Source: Metridium senile (Eukaryota; Cnidaria; Anthozoa; Actiniaria; Metridiidae). From it: a DNA stretch of 64,000 nucleotides. Positions within the stretch are counted from its first letter, which is position 1; every line of letters starts with the position of its first letter. Shown here in pieces: positions 1-64,000 of this stretch. The position numbers were made by a program, and so were the translations under genes. The DNA is taken from the NCBI GenBank assembly GCA_949775045.1, contig OX459100.1:12344447-12408446 (forward strand), in the 5' to 3' direction. Under the pieces are notes generated by a model that saw only the letters and a program-made list of their open reading frames with translations, was not told where the DNA came from and ran no database searches.

Positions 1-153
1 GTTAGTGAGTGTAGTGTGTGTCAGTATGACGCACTAAAGGTTGTCACAGCCAAGGTTTGTTACATTCTAAGTGTTTTTTGAAATCTCCTTCCTTTCTTAT
101 GGATTAGTGAGTACAGTAGAATATTTATTAATGATTTTTATGTTGTCTTACAG

Positions 154-3100
154 AACACCTAATAACAGATGTCAGGAGTCTAACTACTATCAAATCATCA
201 CAGAGAAAGATGAATTGATGCAACTACCATCAGTACAACAGCTGGTAGAACAGTCTTTCCTCTTCTCAGACCTTAAACTAAGTGAGGTAATACGCCTATA
301 GTGCATTATGAGTACCCTCTTCATCATCATCATCATCAACATCATCATCATCATCAACATCATCAACATTATCATCAACATCATCATCAACATCATCATC
401 ATCATCATCAACATCATCATCATCATGAACATCATGGACATCATCATCAACAACATCATCATCAACATCATCATCAACATCATCATCAACATCATGGACA
501 TCATCATCAACATCAACATCATGGACATCATCATCAACAACATCAACAACATCATCAACATCATGGACATCATCATCAACAACATCATCATGGACATCAT
601 CATCAACAACATCAACAACATCATCAACATCATGGACATCATCATCAACAACATCATCATCAACAACATCATCAACATCATCAACAACATCATCATCAAC
701 ATCATGGACATCATCATCAACATCAACATCATGGACATCATCATCAACAACATCAACAACATCATCATCATCAACATCATCATCAAAATTATCATCATTA
801 AAATTATTATCATAATCATCATCATCAACCTCATCATCAACATCATCATCATCATCATCATCATGGACATCATCATCATCATAATCAACATCATCATCAT
901 CATCATCATCACATCATCATCAACATCATCATCAATGATGATGATGTTGATGATGATCTCTATGATGATGTTGATGATGATGATGTTGATGATGATGTCT
1001 ATTGATGATGATGTCCATGATGATGATGATGATGAACATAATAATGATGTTGATGAGCATAATGATGATGTTGATGATGATGTTGATGATGATGTTGATG
1101 AATATAATGATGATGTTGATAATGATGGACATCATGAATGAATGCATGGGTATATATGTGGGTATGAATAAACTGCTTGGATGTATGAATAATACTGGTA
1201 AATAAAATGAAGAAAGAAATTAATAAAAGAAAAAAAGAAAAACAAAAGGATGGATTGAAAAAGAAAGAGGTAATGGAAGAAAAACAAGAACAAGAAAAAA
1301 GATTGAAGGAGAGACAGAAAGAAATGGTCTATTGAATTTATCTTCACTGCAGTTTTCATCTTTCTGCTAACTCAGACATTCAAACAACTAATTGTGAAAT
1401 ACGTTTTTTGGCTGCTGCTAATTACAAGGCAACTTTTATGTCTTTGATTGACAGCAGCCAAAAATGCATTTCACAATGAGCTGTTAGATTGTCTGAGTTT
1501 GCAGAAAGTCGAAAAACCGCAGTAATGGATTGAAATGTGTTTGGTGCATAAGTGAAATACAAATACATGTGAAAAATATTAATATTTTTATCTGTAGGTT
1601 CCTTCATGCATGATACTCCAGATGCCAAGATTTGGCAATAAATATAAGATGTATGATATTATTCTACCTGATCTGAAACTGGATATAACTCATATCCTAG
1701 AGAGTGGTAAGAATCTCTGCCTTATTTTAATAGTATACATGATATTATTCTACCTGACCTGAAACTGGATATAAATCACATCCTAGAGAGTATAATATAC
1801 TCTATGTAAATATAATTACATCGAACTGAAGAATATAGATTTTGATAAAAATTTATTTCCAGTACTGTTCTAGAGAAACATGATTATAGCATTAAAATGT
1901 GGCGCTTATTCTAGGGTGGTGCTTATTCGAGTAAATAGGGTAATTTATCATATGACCCATATTTTACCCCGCGCGCACTCTTAAGAAAACCTTTGGAAAA
2001 AGTTGCGTGATGGGGCCGGTACGGCTGTTTTCACCTGGTCCGTACAAAGACGTACGGACCCTCTGCTCGAAACATCATAATAAAAATGGCCTTTAAATTA
2101 AAAAGAGTGGGTCATATGATAGAAAACTCATTGACTGAGTTAGGTCAGGTTAGGTACGTGAAAATATTATGCTCTTGGTCATATTTTTCCATACGGCCCT
2201 CCCACTCAGTCATAAGTAATTATGATTTACAGTGAGGACACTCGAACCGTGAACACTTTGAGTTTTTTGTTCCTTTTTTTAACCTACATTCCATGAGCGA
2301 ATACTTTAGAAATAAGATTTATTATGAACACTTAGTGTATTTGAACTCACTGCTTCATTTTTAGAGGTTTTCAAGCAGTAGAAAGTTTAGAAAATAATAA
2401 CATGAAAAAAGTCAAGTGTTCACGGTTCGAGTATCCTCACTGTAAAATTTATCAATAAAGATTAATTGATTGATACATATTTGATGTTTATCTAAAATAT
2501 TTTCTGAACTTAGTCCCTAGAGAATGCTCCATTTGTGGTCAAGTTTCAACATATGAATGCAAAGAATGCTACCAAACAAAGATGTTATCACATGAAATAG
2601 GAATCACATCTTTTTGCAAGGGATGCAACAAGAAATGGCACTCGCATGCAAAGCGATTGACTCATCAACCAACACCCATTCTGGTACCCAGAGAATACAG
2701 CAAATATGTAACAGAGTGTGGGAGTGATGTACCAATTGATAAATATCTTATGGAGTTATTTGCAGTTGTCTGTATCAATACAAGTCACTATGTGGCGTTC
2801 GTCAAGTGTGGGACAACTGCAGACTCAGAGTGGTGCTTCTTTGATAGTATGGCAGATAGGAAAGGTGAGGTTTTTTTGGGTTTCAAGATGAACGCTTGTG
2901 TCTGGCTAGAAGATTGAGATGTTTATAAAGTCATTCATTTGTTTGTTCATTTATTCATGCCTTCATTCATTCTCTTTTATTTTCACTATTCCATTCCTCC
3001 CACCCTTTTTCCTCCCTCCCTTTCCCCCTCCCTTTTCTTCCCTCCCTTTTCTTCCCTCCCTTTTCTTCCCTCCCTTTTCTTCCCTCCCTTTTCTTCCCTC

Positions 3101-3872
3101 CCTTTTCTTCCCTCCCTTTTCTTCACTCCCTTTTCTTCCCTCCCTTGTCTTCCCTCCCTTTTCTTCCCTCCCTTTTCTTCACTCCCTTTTCTTCCCTCCC
3201 TTTTCTTCACTCCCTTTTCTTCACTCCCTTTTCTTCCCTCCCTTTTCTTCCCTCCCTTTTCTTCCCTCCCTTTTCTTCCCTCCCTTTTCTTCCCTCCCTT
3301 TTCTTCCCTCCTTTTCTTCCCTCCCTTTTCTTCCCTCCCTTTTCTTCCCTCCCTTTTCTTCACTCCCTTTTCTTCCCTCCCTTTTCTTCCCTCCCTTTTC
3401 TTCCCTCACTTTCTTTTATTTTCCCTCCCTCCCTTCTATCCTTTCTATCTTTCTCCCTTCCTTCAGTTCTCCCTCCATATCTTCTTACTTCTCTCCCTTT
3501 CTTCCATTATCCACAAAGTTGTGCCCCTATCAATGTTATATATTGCTTGTAAGGGGGACCCTGCAAAAAGCTGCAAACTTTTACCTGTTACGTTAGAAAA
3601 ATATGTGTATTTTTAAAATTAACCTCAAGCTCCCTCCTCAGGCATAACTTTCATAGTTACATTATTGTTTCATTTATTTTCCAGGAGAGAAAAATGGTTA
3701 TAATATCCCCAATGTTACACCATGCCCAGAAGCCAGCAAGTGGCTTAATGCCAAACCAGAGGAAATCATAAGTGCTAACAATAAAGGGGAACTACCTCCC
3801 TCAATGAAAAGACTCTTTGGAGATGCCTATATGTGTTTGTACCAGAACCTTGAAATGACCATGTACAAATAG
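154..3872 (+). CDS. CYLD: CYLD deubiquitinase, 3' four coding exons (5' partial)
   Basis: Coding exons 154..286, 1598..1706, 2514..2864 and 3685..3872 (stop TAG 3870-3872) join in phase, all with GT-AG introns. Together they encode the C-terminal half of the CYLD USP domain. Exon 3 carries the inserted B-box zinc module (CSIC, CKEC, CKGC, then HSHAKRLTH), then the catalytic His in NTSHYVAFVKCG (codon 2786-2788) and the Asp in FFDSMADRKG (codon 2843-2845). The last exon encodes the conserved end (GYNIPNVTPCPE, LFGDAYMCLYQ). In known CYLD proteins this enzyme removes K63-linked and linear ubiquitin chains in NF-kB and JNK signalling. The exon with the catalytic Cys lies to the left of the window. 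The first base of exon 154 completes a split codon, so at least one upstream exon exists. The gene is tail-to-tail with the dynein gene. Confidence 0.96.
287..1597. repeat. CYLD intron filled with ATC/GAT microsatellite, A-rich tract and a MITE
   Basis: From about 320 to 930 the plus strand is CATCAT/CAACAT repeats with interspersed GGACAT units; from about 935 to 1135 it inverts to GATGATGTT repeats, so the tract can fold back on itself. An A-rich AAAGAAA stretch follows (1205-1330), then a MITE at 1346-1523. Long His-rich, Ile-rich and Met-rich frames here are by-products of the 3-nt repeat. Confidence 0.9.
1346..1523. mobile_element. MITE family A, copy 1
   Basis: Terminal inverted repeats of about 35 bp (ACTGCAGTTTTC... 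and ...GAAAAACCGCAGT) enclose a non-coding core. The ends also contain the word CTCAGACATT and its complement. A second copy lies at 5193-5402. No coding capacity. Confidence 0.75.
1738..1791 (+). repeat. Intronic copy of the 3' end of the second CYLD exon in the window
   Basis: The 54 bases match exon bases 1652-1706 at 86-bp spacing with only a few differences (for example CCTGACCTG for CCTGATCTG). The exon donor AGTG|GTAAG is replaced by AGTATAAT, so the copy cannot be used as an exon end. Confidence 0.85.
1890..2215. repeat. Dispersed repeat fragments in a CYLD intron
   Basis: A piece of the GGCGCTTATTC/GAGTAAATAGGG family at about 1900-1945 is related to the larger block at 27885-28225. 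It is followed by about 250 bp ending in CGGCCCTCCCACTCAGTCA, an end shared with 27240-27385. No coding potential seen. Confidence 0.55.
2225..2447. mobile_element. Foldback element with about 33-bp terminal inverted repeats
   Basis: Left end TTTACAGTGAGGACACTCG and right end CGAGTATCCTCACTGTAAA are near-perfect inverted copies around a roughly 150-bp AT-rich core. Non-coding MITE in a CYLD intron. Confidence 0.8.
2990..3480. repeat. 14-bp pyrimidine minisatellite in the last CYLD intron
   Basis: About 30 copies of CTTCCCTCCCTTTT in tandem, with occasional CTTCACTCCC variants, give a run of over 400 bases almost wholly C and T on the plus strand. It lies between the donor at 2865 and the acceptor at 3684. 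Confidence 0.9.
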
Positions 3873-5065
3873 TAGATTTACAGGACCCTCTCTAAGTTGG
3901 TGATGTTATCCTAAAATGATTGCATGGCTGTTAGATGTATTTATATGAATGACTGATACATGGCTATCAACAAATCAACTAACAGGATCCTTCCTGTGTG
4001 GTATAGAAGCTGTCACTGTTCACATGCAAATAATAGACTGGCAGGACCCTTGCTGAGAATGGATGTACTCTACACTTTGTATGATTAAAATTAATATCCT
4101 AACAGGTCACTCTGTGTGTGGAATACAAGCTGTCACTGTCCACATGCAAATAATAGCCTGACAGGACCCTCGCTAAGTATGGATGGAATTCTGCACTCTG
4201 TGTGAAAAATATCCTAACAGGACCCTGGTAGATGTAATTATATAAATGACTGATAAATAGCTATGATCAAATCAACTAACAGGACCCTCCCTAAGTATGG
4301 ATGGAATTCTACACTCTGTATGGGCAAATATCCTAACAGGACCCTCCCTAAGTATGGATGGAATTCTACACTCTGTATGGGCAAATATCCTAACAGGACC
4401 CTTTGTGTGGGGTGTAGTAGCTGCAACTGTTCATATGCAAATAATAGACTAACATGACCCTAAGAAGGGAATGTAATGCAAATCTATAATATAAAATTAG
4501 TCAAAGAAATAGATTGTATTTAATGTTACCATTGCTGTATGTGAACAAAATGACAATTAATTTATCAAGAAACAAGAAACCTAGAGTGAACTTTAAAATC
4601 TATGACATTTTTAGCAGACATCTGCCACATCTAGAGACATCTTGATGACTTCAACTTATGAGTATCTTTTGATGACATCACAAGAGACATCTATTGATGA
4701 CATCATAAAAGACATCCATAGATGACATCATTTGTGACATCACAAGAGACATCTATTCATGACATCATAAAATACATCTATTGATGACATCATTTGTGAC
4801 ATCACGAGACATCTATTGATGACATCATAAAATACATCTATTGATGACATCATAAAATACATCTATTGATGACATCATAAAATACATCTATTGATGACAT
4901 CATTTGTGACATCACAAGAGACATCTATTGATAACATCATAAAATACATCTATTGATGACATCATTTGTGACATCACAAGAGACATCTATTGATGACATC
5001 AATTGGGACATCACAAGAGAAATCTATTGATGACATCATTTGTGACATTAGTGTAATTTGTGATA
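3873..5065. repeat. Tandem repeats downstream of CYLD
   Basis: From about 3890 to 4460 there are imperfect copies (58 bp where clearest) containing CTAACAGGACCCT and ATGGATGGAATTCTACACTC. From about 4620 to 5060 there are about 33-bp copies built on GACATCTATTGATGACATCA. The start of this region is probably the CYLD 3' UTR. Candidate polyadenylation signals are ATTAAA near 4084 and AATAAA at 5625-5630, neither decisive. Confidence 0.75.
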
Positions 5066-5192
5066 TCATAACTGGCATGTGTGACAACAATGTTTTAATA
5101 GCTGACACTGTTATTGATATTATAAGAAAAATACTTGCAGGCAAGAGATCGTACAAACAATGCTCACACTAGACTATTCAGTTATTTTTATT

Positions 5193-5402
5193 ACTGCGGT
5201 TTTCGACTTTCTGCAAACTCAGACATTCCAACAATTAGTTGTGAAATACGTTTTTGGCTGCCATCAATTAAAACCAAAAAATAAGGTGCCGATTAATTAG
5301 CAGCAGTCAAAAACTTATTTCACAACTAGCCATTGTCTGAGTTTGCACAAAGACAAATAGCCGTTGGAATGTCTGGGTTCGCACAAAGACGAAAACCGCA
5401 GT
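5193..5402. mobile_element. MITE family A, copy 2
   Basis: Begins ACTGCGGTTTTCGACTTTCT and ends GACGAAAACCGCAGT. The flanks extend the symmetry to TTATTACTGCGG / CCGCAGTAATAA, consistent with a TA-type target duplication. It carries two copies of the right-hand arm. Confidence 0.75.
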
Positions 5403-5679
5403 AATAATGTATTATAGACAACAATCATGATGACTTATATCCTTACTATTAAGTACTACAAATTACTCCTGGTTTTAGTGTGAACACTCTTTTATCTGCA
5501 AACAGCAATTAGCAATCTCAACTTATTGCAGCTACAATCAAACATTACAGGGCCTTATCTATACATCTGCCATTGAATTAGCCCCATAGTTGTATATTAG
5601 GAGAAACTGCTGTATTCATGATTCAATAAATTAAATTACAAATAACGTTGGTGTGTTTGTGAAATATATGTGTTACAGG

Positions 5680-6300
5680 ATCATCATTGTTATTATAATC
5701 ATCATCATAACTGTTGTTATTATTATTATCATCATTATCAGTAATCATTATCATTATTTTAATCATTATCATAATCATTATCATCATTGTTTTTATAATC
5801 ATTATCATCATCATAGTTGATAATCATTATCATTATTATAATCATTATCATCATCATAACTGTTGTTATTATTATTATCATCATTATCAGTAATCATTAT
5901 CACTATTTTAATCACCGTTATTATAATCATCATTATTTTAATCATTCTCATTATTTTAATCATCATCATTGTTATTATAATCATTGTCATCATCATAGTT
6001 GATAATCATTATCATTATTATAATCAATATCATCATCATCATCAATATCATCATCATCATTATAATCAATATCATCATCATTATAATCAATATCATCATC
6101 ATCATCAATATCATCATCATCATTATAATCAATATCATTATTATAATCAATATCATTATCATTATTATAATCAATATCATCATCATCAATATCATCATCA
6201 TTATACTCAATATCATCATTATTATAATCATTACCATCATCATAAATATTATATCATTATATTATTATTATCACTATTATTATCTTTATCTTCATAATGA
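5680..6300. repeat. ATC/ATT microsatellite between CYLD and dynein
   Basis: Degenerate ATCATT/ATAATC repeats with a higher-order copy (TCATAACTGTTGTTATTATT at about 5706 and 5856), then TATAATCAATATCATC units to 6240. Non-coding. Confidence 0.85.
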
Positions 6301-7251
6301 TATTAACACCTCACTAGTTTTCCTTCCCTCTAGAGATTGTTCACGTGACATCGTCAATATTTGTCTTTAGTGTGCCTTGCAATCATTTTGCTTCTTCGTA
6401 TTTATACAGCCTAGCAAAAATATTTGAAAAAATATCGAACGAAAATAATAGTTATGACGTCATTCAATTTTGTGGGAATACCGCTGTAATAAAATATTGA
6501 TAAAGGTACTTTTTGACAAACAATTTAGAATGAAAACTAATTGTAAAAGACAACGTTTCGTTGTCATCTCGACAACATCAACCTGATAATAAAATATTGC
6601 GCATGCAATTTTAAGTCACTGCAAAGCTCAAACAAACGAATGCAAAAACAAATTGTTTGTGTTGTTATTTTTAATAGTGAAAACTAACTTTAGTGATATA
6701 AATATAGTCTAGAAATGTACAAAGTCTGATTGTGTAATTATCTATTGAAAGTGCAATACAAACGTGAAATGCCTAGAAATATAATATTTGATTCTAATGG
6801 TGTAGACCTTAAATATAGATATTTTGCTTATAAAGGCTCTATATACAGAATAAAACCTGAATATATACATAGATCGAGTGAATACGATCAGTCAACGACA
6901 AATAATCGATTATAGCCGAACATTCACCGACAGCTTGCCGACAAATGTTCGACTATACAGTATACAGTTAGTAAAGATTATTCGTTACATTTTTCGATTG
7001 AAAGACGGAAACTTATCGATTAGCCGAACATTTGCCGAAAAACGATCGAAAATAGACCAGATGCCCCTGGATCGTCGACGAGTAGTTATCGACAAGTCGA
7101 AGATTAACCGACAAATGTTCGACTTCACATACAATCATCATTCGCGACGATCACAGAGAAATCATTAACTTACATAACTTTCATGCATATTTCTGCTTTT
7201 TCGGCACCTAAAATCTATCTTTACTAACCACACTACTTGCAATAAATATTT
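6300..7251. other. AT-rich convergent intergenic DNA, dynein 3' flank
   Basis: No gene recognised. The word CCGACAAATGTTCGAC occurs twice (about 6938 and 7110) with diverged relatives between, so part is an old repeat. On the minus strand an ATTAAA near 6669 is a possible polyadenylation signal for the dynein transcript. Confidence 0.5.
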
Positions 7252-63649
<56,398 letters not shown>

Positions 63650-63699
63650 CTAAACACAAGGTGATGTAGAAAGGTTATATATGATTGAGAAAGATCGAA

Positions 63700-64000
63700 C
63701 ACTCACCATCACCATCGCAATCATCTTCACCACAATCATCATTACAATAATCATCAATATCATGACTACCATCATGACAATCATCTCCACTTCTACCACC
63801 ATCATCATCATCACCATCACCACCACCACCATCACTACCACCACCACCATCATCATCACCACCCCCATCATCATCACCACCATCATTATCACTACCGGTA
63901 CCACCACCACCACCATCACCAATATCATCATCATCACCATTATCATCATCATCACCACTATCATCATCATCACCCCATCATCATCATTATCACCACAAAC
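63700..64000. repeat. ATC/ACC microsatellite at the right edge
   Basis: CACCACCATCATCATCACC repeats in the intron upstream of dynein exon 1 of this window; they run off the end. Confidence 0.85.

Noticed and set aside
190..912. Long Met-rich (minus) and His-rich or Ile-rich (plus) open frames
   Set aside because: They are reading frames of a 3-nt microsatellite in a CYLD intron, bounded by proper splice sites on both sides.

Overview
The window is animal nuclear DNA. It has long GT-AG introns, 3-nt microsatellites of the ATC/GAT type in most introns, many foldback (MITE-like) elements, a tRNA-derived SINE and a Crypton-like recombinase. The species cannot be read from the sequence. Simple repeats, repeat families of the GGCGTTTATTCG type and the gene set fit an invertebrate with motile cilia; a cnidarian is my best guess, as inference only.

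Layout. Positions 154-3872 (+) hold the last four coding exons of CYLD, a K63/linear-ubiquitin deubiquitinase. A convergent intergenic stretch of repeats follows (3873-7251). From 7252 to 63649 (-) lies one gene: the 3' two thirds of an axonemal outer-arm dynein heavy chain of the DNAH5/DNAH8 (gamma) type. I resolved 56 coding exons whose phases all join without a break. They encode 3021 residues, from the linker through AAA1-AAA6, stalk and microtubule-binding domain to the C-terminus. The N-terminal tail (about 1600 residues by comparison with family length) lies beyond 64000. In these notes exons are numbered 1-56 in transcript order from the right edge of the window.

Inside the dynein introns sit other elements. 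An 8.9 kb intron (37082-45936) holds two intact intronless paralogues of a TMEM121-like membrane protein on the opposite strand, each with a matching TATA box and initiator. The second copy was later split from its 3' flank by a 1467-bp Helitron-like insertion carrying a cysteine-protease ORF. A 4.5 kb intron (22380-26888) holds a Crypton-type tyrosine recombinase gene with one in-frame stop. Other introns hold at least fifteen foldback elements, a SINE and tandem repeats from 4 to 162 bp.

The most unusual signal is a recurring one. In seven of the 60 exons seen, a tandem duplication spans an exon edge and leaves copies of the splice site, with 5-80 nt of exon, in the adjoining intron. Several copies are identical to the exon and keep a usable-looking splice site; where I translated a copied acceptor, its use would lead to an early stop.
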